Below, piece by piece: positions 7,065 to 14,131 of a DNA stretch of 14,753 nucleotides. The notes under the pieces are model-generated. The model did not search any database. It was not told where the DNA came from and saw nothing but the letters and a program-made list of their open reading frames with translations. This DNA is from Saprospiraceae bacterium. GTDB lineage: Bacteria > Bacteroidota > Bacteroidia > Chitinophagales > Saprospiraceae. Where the stretch lies: NCBI GenBank assembly GCA_020852155.1, contig JADZBJ010000139.1:1-14753 (forward strand), given 5' to 3'. Position 1 is the stretch's first letter. Every line of letters starts with the position of its first letter. A program made the position numbers and the translations under genes.

Positions 7065-8627
7065 ATGCACCGATTTACAAACCTGTTACTCTTGATTGTT
7101 CTCCTTGGGTTGGGCAGCACAGCAACTTATGCTCAGAGCCGCGCCGTACAGGACACGATGCTCAACCGGATTAACCTCATGGGGCAGTTGGTGCAATCAC
7201 AGAGTTTTGAGCAGGCCGAGGTCGAAGCCGAATGGTTCAGGGAGTTCATAAAACGCCACCAGTTGCCGTATTCGCCGAGGGCCGTTCACCTCATTTCCAA
7301 AATTTATAAAGCCAATGCCGACGACCGCAGCGCTACGCGTATGCTGGCCGAGGCAGAATTAGACGCGCGCAAAGACCCTTCTCCTGAATCCAAAGCCGCT
7401 TTGCTGGCCATGCTGGTGGACGAATGCCGTATTTGGGAACTGACCGATCAGGCCCTGACTTGCCAGAAAATGTTGACTGTGGCACAAGACTCCATTGCTG
7501 CGCGACGTCAACGCCTGAGTGCAAGTCATTTGCAAGCGCAACTGGATTCAGTAACCAACCTCAGAAATACGGAACAAGCCACTGAAAAACAGTTTCTCAA
7601 ACTCCATCGCGATCATGCCCTGATTGCGGGAGGGGTGTTAGGGTTGCTTTTCCTGCTGTTATTAATTCAATTATTCAGGAACAACAACAACTGGCGCAAA
7701 ACCCTGGAAAAGAAAGAACTGGAATGGGAGGTGACAAAAGGCAACCTGCAATTTGAGGCCAGAGAGTCAGCCCTCACCGCAGCAGTACAGGCCGTGGAAG
7801 AGGAAAAGTCCGTGCAACCGCGTATTTCGGATGACCAATATACCATGTATTTTGGCCCCAAGCCGGAACAGATTGCACTGCTCATCGAGCCGAACCGACA
7901 GGTGGTTTTGTACCTGAAATCCTTGCTGTCGGATCGTTTTCAGGTTGAAACAGCCTTTACGGCCATAGAGGGCCTGCATATGGCCAATGAATTGTTGCCC
8001 GATCTGGTGGTTTGTGATGCTGTGCTGAATGGTAAAAGCGGTATTGATGTGGCGCGACAAATCAAATTGTCGGAGCGCATGAACCACATTCCGGTGGTGC
8101 TGCTGACGCATCGTTTTGGCAATGACGCCAAACTCGATGCCCTTCGCGCCGGCGCAGATGCGTGGTTCACACGCCCGGTCATTGACGACGAGTTTGACGC
8201 TTCGGTTCAACGCCTGCTGGACACCCGCAAAATCAGGCACGAGGAGTTTTCCCGCGTGCTTCAACTCTGGTTTTCGGAACACCGCGAGCCAACGAATGAT
8301 CCCTTCCTGCTGACAACCCTGCAAATGATCGAGGAAAACCTGGCCGATCCCGATTTTATGGCCGACGATATTGCCCGAAAATTGCAAATGACCAAAACGC
8401 ATTACACCAAAAAACTGAAAGTCCTGACCGGCAAGGAACCCGTCCAGTTGATTCGTGAAATGAGGCTGGAAAAAGCAAAAATCCTGCTCGAAAAACGGGC
8501 AGGTACGCCGCAGGTCATTTCCGAACTTGTGGGTTTTGCCAATCCCGGTACGTTTGCGCTGGCCTTTAAAGATTATTTCGGCGATAATACGCTGTTGTTA
8601 TACACGACACCGAGTCGCTTGCTTTAA
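7065..8627 (+). CDS. membrane-anchored receiver plus AraC-type regulator without a kinase
   Basis: The 520-residue protein probably senses something in the periplasm and controls transcription from the membrane. In order it has a signal peptide-like N-terminus (MHRFTNLLLLIVLLGLGSTATYAQ in shortened form, residues 1-24), a helical region that may be TPR-like (about 25-180), a membrane segment (about 185-204), a charged coiled-coil linker, a receiver domain (about 270-385) and an AraC-type helix-turn-helix region (about 412-510, ending GFANPGTFALAFKDYFG). The receiver keeps the phospho-acceptor Asp in VVCDAVLNG (D318) and the Thr in VVLLTHR. The acidic pair is reduced to EP (IEPN) and the conserved Lys is Arg (FTRPV), so phosphorylation may be weak or lost. 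No histidine kinase domain is present, unlike hybrid two-component sensors. The ATG at 7065 starts the signal sequence; an upstream TTG at 7047 is less likely. Confidence 0.8.
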   Translation: MHRFTNLLLLIVLLGLGSTATYAQSRAVQDTMLNRINLMGQLVQSQSFEQAEVEAEWFREFIKRHQLPYSPRAVHLISKIYKANADDRSATRMLAEAELDARKDPSPESKAALLAMLVDECRIWELTDQALTCQKMLTVAQDSIAARRQRLSASHLQAQLDSVTNLRNTEQATEKQFLKLHRDHALIAGGVLGLLFLLLLIQLFRNNNNWRKTLEKKELEWEVTKGNLQFEARESALTAAVQAVEEEKSVQPRISDDQYTMYFGPKPEQIALLIEPNRQVVLYLKSLLSDRFQVETAFTAIEGLHMANELLPDLVVCDAVLNGKSGIDVARQIKLSERMNHIPVVLLTHRFGNDAKLDALRAGADAWFTRPVIDDEFDASVQRLLDTRKIRHEEFSRVLQLWFSEHREPTNDPFLLTTLQMIEENLADPDFMADDIARKLQMTKTHYTKKLKVLTGKEPVQLIREMRLEKAKILLEKRAGTPQVISELVGFANPGTFALAFKDYFGDNTLLLYTTPSRLL

Positions 8628-8660
8628 TATAGTCATTCATTTTCAAAACATCATACAATC

Positions 8661-9059
8661 ATGTCAATTCAACTGGATCAAGCCAAACAAAAGGCCGGCC
8701 GATTTGCACGCCGTACGTTATGGGTTATACTGGCGTTGTTTCTGGTACTGGGTATCGGTTATTATTTCTACCGCACTTATGAGGTCAGCGATGGCGCTCG
8801 GGTAGGTACGCTCTTCAAAATTTCAAGAAAAGGCATCGTGTTTAAAACCTACGAAGGCCAGTTGCATCTGGCTGGCAGCGCTGTATGGACAGAGGCCAGT
8901 ACCTGGAATTTTTCAGCCAGCAGCGGAGCCGTTTATGACGAACTTCAAAAACTGGATGGTCAACGTGTTAAATGCTATTACCGCGAATTGGTCAACCCTT
9001 TCCCATGGCAGGGTGATACCAGGTATTTAGTATATAAAGTGGAAGTGTCGGGGCAGTAA
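8661..9059 (+). CDS. small membrane-anchored protein of unknown function
   Basis: This is a 132-residue protein with one N-terminal membrane helix (about residues 19-38, TLWVILALFLVLGIGYYFY) preceded by Arg and Lys, followed by a domain of about 90 residues containing GARVGTLFKISRKGIVFKTYEGQL. Similar short proteins are widespread in Bacteroidota. As I recall, some carry a misleading 6-phosphogluconate dehydrogenase label, but nothing here resembles that enzyme (no nucleotide-binding fold and far too short). The gene starts 33 bp after the regulator on the same strand and is followed by a terminator, so the two are probably co-transcribed. Whether they work together is unknown. Confidence 0.75.
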   Translation: MSIQLDQAKQKAGRFARRTLWVILALFLVLGIGYYFYRTYEVSDGARVGTLFKISRKGIVFKTYEGQLHLAGSAVWTEASTWNFSASSGAVYDELQKLDGQRVKCYYRELVNPFPWQGDTRYLVYKVEVSGQ

Positions 9060-9094
9060 ACGGCAGTTCCATCGCAACAAATCTTTTGCACTGG

Positions 9095-9163
9095 TCGCCC
9101 CGGCAAAGTCAACCCTGAGTCTGAAGCGCTTGTTTTCTGCTCACGACTTGCCGGGGCGATTTT
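9095..9163 (+). terminator. long-loop hairpin terminator after the regulator unit
   Basis: TCGCCCCGGCAA (9095-9106) pairs perfectly with TTGCCGGGGCGA (9148-9159), 12 bp, extended by GTC/GAC next to a single bulged A. Four T follow. The loop of about 35 nt is long. The site is 35 bp after the small membrane protein gene. The same stem could also end transcription coming from the minus strand. Confidence 0.5.
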
Positions 9164-9392
9164 GTTGGAGGACTTTGATATTCTTGGCAAATAGATATTT
9201 TTCGTGAAAAGCCATATTGGAATACCTGCATTTTTGGGCATCCAGAATAACAATACCGGGTGTTTTCCCACAGATTCCTCCGGTTTTCTGTGCAATATCA
9301 AGAGCGTGTTCGGCACAAATCCAATTTCCAGGCATGATCACAAAACCTGTTATATAGTGTGTATGGGAACCACTTTTAACAATTTTAAACAA
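9141..9392 (-). CDS. possible small hypothetical protein
   Basis: An open frame of 83 codons starts at an ATG on the minus strand and covers most of the 338-bp gap between the small membrane protein gene and the lysyl oxidase gene. The product (MFKIVKSGSHTHYITGF... with segments GGICGKTPGIVILDAQK and NMAFHEKYLFAKN) has a protein-like composition with no signal peptide or membrane segment. I recognise no family. Its stop lies within the 3' arm of the shared hairpin, which would suit a convergent gene. Its start region overlaps the expected promoter of the lysyl oxidase gene, and third-position base use is more AT-rich than in neighbouring genes, so it may be a chance frame or a gene remnant. 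Confidence 0.25.
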   Translation of the reverse strand: MFKIVKSGSHTHYITGFVIMPGNWICAEHALDIAQKTGGICGKTPGIVILDAQKCRYSNMAFHEKYLFAKNIKVLQQNRPGKS

Positions 9393-9397
9393 ATTTT

Positions 9398-11773
9398 ATG
9401 ACTAAAAACATTTTTACCCTGTTACTGCTTTTTGTTGGTTCATTCAATTTGCTGAATGCGCAATGTGCAGACACCCTTCGACTTGAATTTAAACCAGACC
9501 AGTTCTGGTATGAAAGCAGTTGGAAAATCCAGACCGGAAATCAGATAATCAGCGAGCAACCAGCTGGCGCGGGTACTGCCAATTTTTATTATTGCGTAGA
9601 CGGATGTGTCACGTTCACCATGAAAGACAGCTATGGCGACGGCATCAATTCCGGAGGCTATTACCGGCTTTACCTCAATGATACACTGGTGTATGAATAC
9701 ATCGGTAATGACCTTGTGTACTGGAGTAACAATGCAGTTTCATTTAATTGTGGCCCCGGAGAATCGTGCGAAACAGCGTCCGTATTGCCCGATACAGGTC
9801 AATATGTCACCAGTGGCCTGCATACTTCATGGTTTAAGTTTACGCCACCGGCCAACGGAACCTACGAAATCAATACCTGCGATTCGCTGAACGCCTGCGC
9901 GTCTAAAATCTGGGTGTACAATACCTGCCAAAATCTTTTCCTGAGCAATGACCCTACCGGTTCGATTTTCTATTCCGCTGACGGTTGTGACAATGGCGCC
10001 AAGGCAGATGTTTTTCTGGAAGGCAACAAGACATACTTTTTCAGGATTGCCTATAATGGCTGTTCGGACACGCTGCTGCGTTTCTCTCTGAGTTATAAAG
10101 GACCTATCGTGGGCTGCACCGATCCGAATGCGTGTAATTACAACCCGCTGGCCTCCGTAAGTGACACCTGCTACTATCCCGGCAATCCGAATTGCACAAT
10201 CGGCCCTGACCTGGTGGTCATTGAAGATGAACTGAGGACTTCCGCTCATTTCCAAATCGAACCCAATTCCGATCAGTGCGCTGTTACCGAAGGCTGTATC
10301 CGCGGTACGGGTCAGCGTTATTTAGTGCGGTTCTCAACGCACATTAAAAATATCGGTAATCAGGATTATTTCATCGGCGAAACCCCCAACAATCCTTCGA
10401 CACTGAGCGACCAATTCATCTGGGACCCTTGCCATAATCACTGGCACTATCGTGGCTATGCCGAATACTTGCTATTTTCCAGTGATGGCAAACGCCATCC
10501 CATTGGCTCGAAAAATGGTTTTTGTGTACTCGACCTCGAATGCGGCGATGGCGGACAAGGCAAATACACTTGCCAGAATATGGGTATTTCTGCACAATGC
10601 GGCGATATCTACGATGCAAGCCTGCCTTGCCAGTGGGTTGATATCACAGGCCTCGATCCAGGCACTTATACACTGGTTGTACGCGTCAACTGGGATCAAA
10701 CGCCAGACAAACTCGGTCGCATTGAGTTAAACTATGGCAACAACTGGGGACAAGTTTGCTTCAACTGGTCATACAATGGCAACCTGCCCGTATTCGATCT
10801 GCTTGACGACAACTGCCCGCCCTACCAAGACTGTGATGGTACGTTGTATGGCAATGCACAAATTGACTGCGAAGGCAATTGCAATGGTGTAAAACTGCAC
10901 GGCGACTGGAATCAGGACAGCCTGCGGACGGACCTTGATGTGGATGAATACCTGCAAGTGGTGGTAAATAACGACGGCAATGCAACGCCTTGCACCGATC
11001 TGAATGACAACAATGTCATTGACCTGTTCGACGCGGCGCTGCTGCACGAGTGCGCTACTTATCAGGACGATATCGTTCACTGGGGCAGCCGTTTTGCATG
11101 TCAGTTCCCGACAGGCGCAACCATCGCTTCCGATGTGGTCTATCTGCGCCCGATTTCAATTGATACAATAGCCAAAACGGTGGAAATTCAGGTTCAAAAC
11201 AGCCAAAATCGCTTGAATGGCTATGAATTTACCATCAGCGGACTGGTGATTGATTCGCTCGTCAACCTCGCTTCGGAGTTCGAGGGCGATCTGTTGTTCA
11301 ATGCTTCCTTGGGCAAAATTGTCGCCATGACCAGAAATGAAAAATCAATCAAAAAGAATTTCACGCCGTTTAAATTCCTGCGCATTCACTATTCCGAATT
11401 GACAGATAATGAAATTTGCATTTCGGAAGTGCAAAACGTGATTAACTCCAAGTACCAGCGCAGTAATGCAAGTGTTCAAGGCGCTTGCCTCAGCACCGGA
11501 ACCGTCGGGTTGAATACGCCGGAAAAGCCTGATTTTGAAGTGTTCGTTCAGCCAAATCCATTCGTGGATAACCTGACGATTTTCTTTGAAAATGAGGAAG
11601 GCGCGCCTGCACAAATCACCCTGACGGACGCTATGGGCCGCATCGTTCGGACATTCCATGATGTGCGCACCAATCAGGTGACCATTGAGCGCAACAATAT
11701 GCCGTCTGGTGCATATTTTTACCAGATCGAAATGGCCAAAGGCCGCGCCAGCGGTCGGGTCGTGGCGTATTGA
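9398..11773 (+). CDS. secreted multidomain lysyl oxidase with dockerin-like repeats and a type IX secretion tail
   Basis: The 791-residue protein has a signal peptide (MTKNIFTLLLLFVGSFNLLNAQ in shortened form, 1-22). It continues with a DSYGDGIN glycine-rich beta module (about 23-118), a Cys-containing beta module (about 120-235) and a GCTDPNACNYNPLA motif (239-252). The lysyl oxidase domain spans about 269-458. It contains the copper-binding triad in CHNHWH (H346, H348, H350), Lys in GSKNGFC (K372), and CGDIYDASLPCQWVDI with Y405. Lysyl oxidases oxidise lysine amines to aldehydes, and K372 and Y405 match in motif and spacing the Lys and Tyr that build the LTQ cofactor. Two calcium-loop repeats of dockerin type follow (D503/N505/D507/D514 and D534/N536/N538/D545). 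Then come a beta-rich region that might be cohesin-like (about 578-698) and a sorting tail from about 710 (FVQPNPFVDNLTI ... LTDAMGRIV ... MPSGAYFYQI). The product is probably exported by the type IX system and placed on the surface or released. Confidence 0.88.
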   Translation: MTKNIFTLLLLFVGSFNLLNAQCADTLRLEFKPDQFWYESSWKIQTGNQIISEQPAGAGTANFYYCVDGCVTFTMKDSYGDGINSGGYYRLYLNDTLVYEYIGNDLVYWSNNAVSFNCGPGESCETASVLPDTGQYVTSGLHTSWFKFTPPANGTYEINTCDSLNACASKIWVYNTCQNLFLSNDPTGSIFYSADGCDNGAKADVFLEGNKTYFFRIAYNGCSDTLLRFSLSYKGPIVGCTDPNACNYNPLASVSDTCYYPGNPNCTIGPDLVVIEDELRTSAHFQIEPNSDQCAVTEGCIRGTGQRYLVRFSTHIKNIGNQDYFIGETPNNPSTLSDQFIWDPCHNHWHYRGYAEYLLFSSDGKRHPIGSKNGFCVLDLECGDGGQGKYTCQNMGISAQCGDIYDASLPCQWVDITGLDPGTYTLVVRVNWDQTPDKLGRIELNYGNNWGQVCFNWSYNGNLPVFDLLDDNCPPYQDCDGTLYGNAQIDCEGNCNGVKLHGDWNQDSLRTDLDVDEYLQVVVNNDGNATPCTDLNDNNVIDLFDAALLHECATYQDDIVHWGSRFACQFPTGATIASDVVYLRPISIDTIAKTVEIQVQNSQNRLNGYEFTISGLVIDSLVNLASEFEGDLLFNASLGKIVAMTRNEKSIKKNFTPFKFLRIHYSELTDNEICISEVQNVINSKYQRSNASVQGACLSTGTVGLNTPEKPDFEVFVQPNPFVDNLTIFFENEEGAPAQITLTDAMGRIVRTFHDVRTNQVTIERNNMPSGAYFYQIEMAKGRASGRVVAY

Positions 11774-11777
11774 TTGT

Positions 11778-11817
11778 GTAATCCGTTCCGCGAATGACCA
11801 TTCGCGGAACGGATTAC
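11778..11817. terminator. perfect 18-bp hairpin after the lysyl oxidase gene
   Basis: GTAATCCGTTCCGCGAAT (11778-11795) and its exact complement (11800-11817) enclose a 4-nt loop, starting 4 bp after the TGA stop. No T-run follows on either strand. It may be a terminator, an mRNA 3'-end stabiliser, or part of a repeat family. It fills most of the 64-bp gap before the next gene. Confidence 0.5.
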
Positions 11818-11837
11818 AATTGTAAAATTATCCGCAA

Positions 11838-12674
11838 ATGAAATATTTCCTGTTATCCCTGTTCCTGCTGTCGGGCGCTGTCATGGTTACCGCTCAGCCA
11901 CACCGTTTCCTGACCTATAATATCCGCCTGGACGTCGCCTCTGACGGCGAAAATGCCTGGCCCAAACGTCAGGATTACCTCGCTGCGCAAATCCGTTTTT
12001 ACGCTCCCGACGTATTTGGCATTCAGGAAGGACTTCCGCATCAGGTGGAATATTTACAGGAAAATCTGTCCCAATACGCCAGTTTTGGCGAAGGCCGTGA
12101 AGGCGGAAAAAAGGGCGAATCCACGCATATATTTTACCTGAAAAGCCGATACGAAGCCGAGCAGCAACGCGTCTTCTGGTTATCCGCCACGCCGGATACC
12201 GTGTCTATGGGCTGGGATGCTGCCTGCCTGCGCGTGTGTACGGCTGTATTGTTAAAAGAAAAATCCAGCGGTCGCCGTTTTTGGGTGTTCAATACCCACC
12301 TCGATCACATGGGGAAAGTAGCGCGTGTTCAGAGCGCAGAACTCATGCTGGCCAAAGCCAAAACGTTCAATGCAGACAACCTGCCGGTCATTCTGATGGG
12401 CGATATGAACAGCGAGCCGGATTCAGATGTCATTGCCAAATTGAGGTCGGAAATGCTGGACACCCGCGACCTTTCCATCGAGCCGCCATTTGGCCCCTCA
12501 GGTACATTCAACGGGTTCAAATTCGATCAGCCCGTGACGTTGTTGATTGACTATATTTTTGCGTCAAAAAATTCGGCCTTTACGGTCAATAAATTCGCCG
12601 TACTCAGCGATTCAAAAGGCCTGCGCTATCCATCCGATCACCTGCCTGTGTTGGTTGATCTGGAATGGAAATAA
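11838..12674 (+). CDS. exported endonuclease/exonuclease/phosphatase family hydrolase
   Basis: The 278-residue protein has a signal peptide (MKYFLLSLFLLSGAVMVTAQ) and then a complete EEP-fold metal-dependent phosphoesterase domain. Catalytic motifs are visible in order: TYNIR (N28), GIQEG (E64), NTHLDH (H154), GDMNSEP (D189, N191), IDYIF (D238) and SDHLPV (D267, H268). The fold cleaves phosphodiester or phosphomonoester bonds with Mg2+. Members of this size with a signal peptide in Bacteroidota are usually left as general hydrolases, so nucleic acid, phospholipid or inositol-type substrates cannot be told apart here. The ATG at 11838 starts the signal peptide. The gene lies 64 bp after the lysyl oxidase gene but beyond a strong hairpin, so it may have its own promoter; I see no clear TAnnTTTG site. 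Confidence 0.88.
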   Translation: MKYFLLSLFLLSGAVMVTAQPHRFLTYNIRLDVASDGENAWPKRQDYLAAQIRFYAPDVFGIQEGLPHQVEYLQENLSQYASFGEGREGGKKGESTHIFYLKSRYEAEQQRVFWLSATPDTVSMGWDAACLRVCTAVLLKEKSSGRRFWVFNTHLDHMGKVARVQSAELMLAKAKTFNADNLPVILMGDMNSEPDSDVIAKLRSEMLDTRDLSIEPPFGPSGTFNGFKFDQPVTLLIDYIFASKNSAFTVNKFAVLSDSKGLRYPSDHLPVLVDLEWK

Positions 12675-12681
12675 TCAAATC

Positions 12682-12708
12682 CCGGATAAGTTCTATTTAT
12701 CGGTTTTT
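12682..12708 (+). terminator. weak terminator between convergent genes
   Basis: CCGGATAA (12682-12689) pairs with TTATCGG (12697-12703) with one bulged G, and five T follow (12704-12708). It begins 7 bp after the stop of the EEP-family gene and overlaps the stop codon of the convergent gene. Confidence 0.4.
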
Positions 12709-13707
12709 CGGCGGATTGGCCGCCTGAATTTTGCGCACTTCCAGTTCCTCTTTGCGGATCTGGTCTTCCCGTTCGCGCTGACGCGTATTTTCCAGTTCGC
12801 GTTTGGCTGCCAGTTCGTTGTTCTCCACCAAGTATTTTACTTGCATTTTATAGTGAAACTGGATAGGCGGCTCCGTAAAATTCGGATTCAGGACGACGTC
12901 AAACTGATCATAAGGCAAGCGGTTGTAATAAGCCGTACGCTCCTTGTTGGCGTATTTAATGCCCATTTTATTCAGTTTGTTTTGTTGAAATGACGACAAC
13001 TGACTGGCATCCGAACTCCAGGCAGCGTATTCCTCATACATTTCGACTGGGTAGTAGGTTTCAAAGTTTTCACCCACGCTGACGGGTGTTGTTTTTAGAT
13101 TGAAACCATTCCATAATTTGACTTTTTGGGCTATAATTTTGCCCGCCTCTTCCTTGAGTGTCGCATGGATTTTCTGTACATCGGCCACATTGGTTTCTAC
13201 TTTAGCCAGGTCATAAATTTCAGCGGCGGCAGCGGCAGCGACCATTTTATCCAGCAGCGCGGAGTTGGTGTATCGGATGTGTACATTTTTCTTCAACTGA
13301 AAACCAATCGGTACTTCATTCGCTGTTTTGGAACGTTTTTTCTTGTCCACCACAACTTCGTACTGCGGAACTAATGAAATGAAATCCACGAAAATATCTG
13401 CATCGGCCAGTCCGGCGGCATTCAAGCCTTGTCTGAACAGGTTTATCCGTTGGTTCATGAAGTTGTTGGTTTCCTCGATGGTTTCACCTTCCTGCGACAC
13501 AGCGAAAATCGCCAGATAATCTGTGGGTTGCGCGTTGTACAGCACTTCTGCCTGCAAGATCACAGCATTATCCGATAGACTGACGGGCAATACCGCGCGG
13601 GCATTTTCTTGTGCGCCGCCCTGTTGCTGGGCATTGCCGGATACCTGAGCGTTAAGCAAAACGGGAAGGAATGCCAGAAGGCTGAACAGTATTTTCAGAT
13701 TTTTCAT
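12697..13707 (-). CDS. exported SIMPL-domain (DUF541-like) protein
   Basis: The 336-residue protein has a signal peptide (MKNLKILFSLLAFLPVLLNAQ in shortened form), a short Gln/Gly/Asn-rich linker, then an alpha/beta region of about 50-295 with features of SIMPL (DUF541) proteins. These are YLAIFAVSQEGETIEET, repeated long helices, ISLVPQYE, and GFQLKKNVHIRY followed by an Ala-rich helix. The C-terminus (about 297-330) is a highly charged helix (REREDQIRKEELEVRK) likely to form a coiled coil. SIMPL proteins are exported and their molecular role is poorly defined, so no function is assigned. The gene is convergent with the EEP hydrolase gene, 22 bp apart. A candidate promoter with -33 TTTG and -7-like TAATTTTA lies just upstream. 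Confidence 0.65.
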   Translation of the reverse strand: MKNLKILFSLLAFLPVLLNAQVSGNAQQQGGAQENARAVLPVSLSDNAVILQAEVLYNAQPTDYLAIFAVSQEGETIEETNNFMNQRINLFRQGLNAAGLADADIFVDFISLVPQYEVVVDKKKRSKTANEVPIGFQLKKNVHIRYTNSALLDKMVAAAAAAEIYDLAKVETNVADVQKIHATLKEEAGKIIAQKVKLWNGFNLKTTPVSVGENFETYYPVEMYEEYAAWSSDASQLSSFQQNKLNKMGIKYANKERTAYYNRLPYDQFDVVLNPNFTEPPIQFHYKMQVKYLVENNELAAKRELENTRQREREDQIRKEELEVRKIQAANPPKNR

Positions 13708-13739
13708 GATGGAGGGTGGTGGAGGTGAGATTTGGAGGG

Positions 13740-13769
13740 TAAAATTAGGGGGAAAGGGGAAAGGACAAA
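13740..13769 (-). promoter_or_regulatory. candidate promoter of the SIMPL-domain gene
   Basis: On the minus strand TTTG (13769-13766) is followed after 18 bp by TAATTTTA (13747-13740), which matches the TAnnTTTG element except at the last base. It stands 32 bp upstream of the start codon and overlaps the T-run of the tRNA terminator. Confidence 0.4.
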
Positions 13770-13770
13770 C

Positions 13771-13803
13771 AAAAAAAGGCCAGTCTTTTCAGACTGACCT
13801 TTT
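13771..13803 (-). terminator. intrinsic terminator of the tRNA unit
   Basis: On the minus strand AAAAGGTCAGTCT pairs with AGACTGGCCTTTT around a 4-nt GAAA loop, with one G-U pair, and is followed by a run of seven T. It lies 6 bp after the 3' end of tRNA-Pro. Confidence 0.8.
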
Positions 13804-13808
13804 GATTG

Positions 13809-13882
13809 TCGGGGCACCAGGATTCGAACCTGGGACCCCCTGCTCCCAAAGCAGGTGCGCTACCGGGCTGCGCTACGCCCCG
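13809..13882 (-). tRNA. tRNA-Pro (anticodon TGG)
   Basis: This 74-nt gene has acceptor arms CGGGGCG/TGCCCCG with discriminator A, the anticodon arm CTGC-TTTGGGA-GCAG giving anticodon TGG, and a T arm with GGTTCGAATCC. CCA is not encoded. It is the second gene of a two-tRNA unit and is followed by a terminator. Confidence 0.95.
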
Positions 13883-13900
13883 AAACATTTTCTATGGTTT

Positions 13901-13992
13901 TGGCGGATAGGGCGGGATTCGAACCCGCGGTACGCTTTACAACGTACGTCGGTTTAGCAAACCGGTGGTTTCAGCCACTCACCCACCTATCC
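13901..13992 (-). tRNA. tRNA-Ser (anticodon GCT)
   Basis: The mature body is 13904-13992 (89 nt) and an encoded CCA fills 13901-13903. The acceptor arm GGATAGG pairs with CCTATCC and has discriminator G, as expected for serine. The anticodon arm CGGTT-TGCTAAACCG gives GCT, and a long variable arm (CGTACGTTGTAAAGCGTACC) marks it as a class II tRNA. It lies 18 bp upstream of tRNA-Pro. Confidence 0.95.
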
Positions 13993-14003
13993 GATTGGGA
14001 GCG

Positions 14004-14037
14004 CAAATGTAAAACGATCTGTCGCTTATTCCCCAAC
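14004..14037 (-). promoter_or_regulatory. promoter of the tRNA-Ser/tRNA-Pro unit
   Basis: On the minus strand TACATTTG (14011-14004) matches TAnnTTTG exactly. A TTG lies 22 bp further upstream and a very AT-rich stretch (14038-14080) lies behind it, possibly acting like an UP element. The motif ends 11 bp before the tRNA-Ser 5' end, which suits a short leader. Confidence 0.6.
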
Positions 14038-14100
14038 TTTTTTTTAAAAATTTTTTTCGTCGGATAAAAATTTTTTCAAATCACCCGGTTTTGCTCGAAA

Positions 14101-14119
14101 GTCGGCGTGTCATGCCGAC
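14101..14119. other. 6-bp hairpin beyond the haem lyase stop codon
   Basis: GTCGGC (14101-14106) and GCCGAC (14114-14119) enclose a 7-nt loop; on the minus strand it is followed by TTTC. It would be a weak terminator if the haem lyase gene ends at 14132. If the gene really reads on to 14081, the dyad is simply part of its coding sequence. Confidence 0.35.
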
Positions 14120-14131
14120 AAATAACCCGAT

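Noticed and set aside
7767..8402. 211-codon minus-strand frame opposite the regulator gene
   Set aside because: It is the shadow of the receiver and AraC coding region; the plus strand has family motifs in order.
13706..13957. Plus-strand frame giving GAPGFEPGTPCSQSRCATGLRYAP and a similar RDSNPRYA segment
   Set aside because: This is the well-known false translation of the antisense of tRNA genes; the region is tRNA-Pro and tRNA-Ser.
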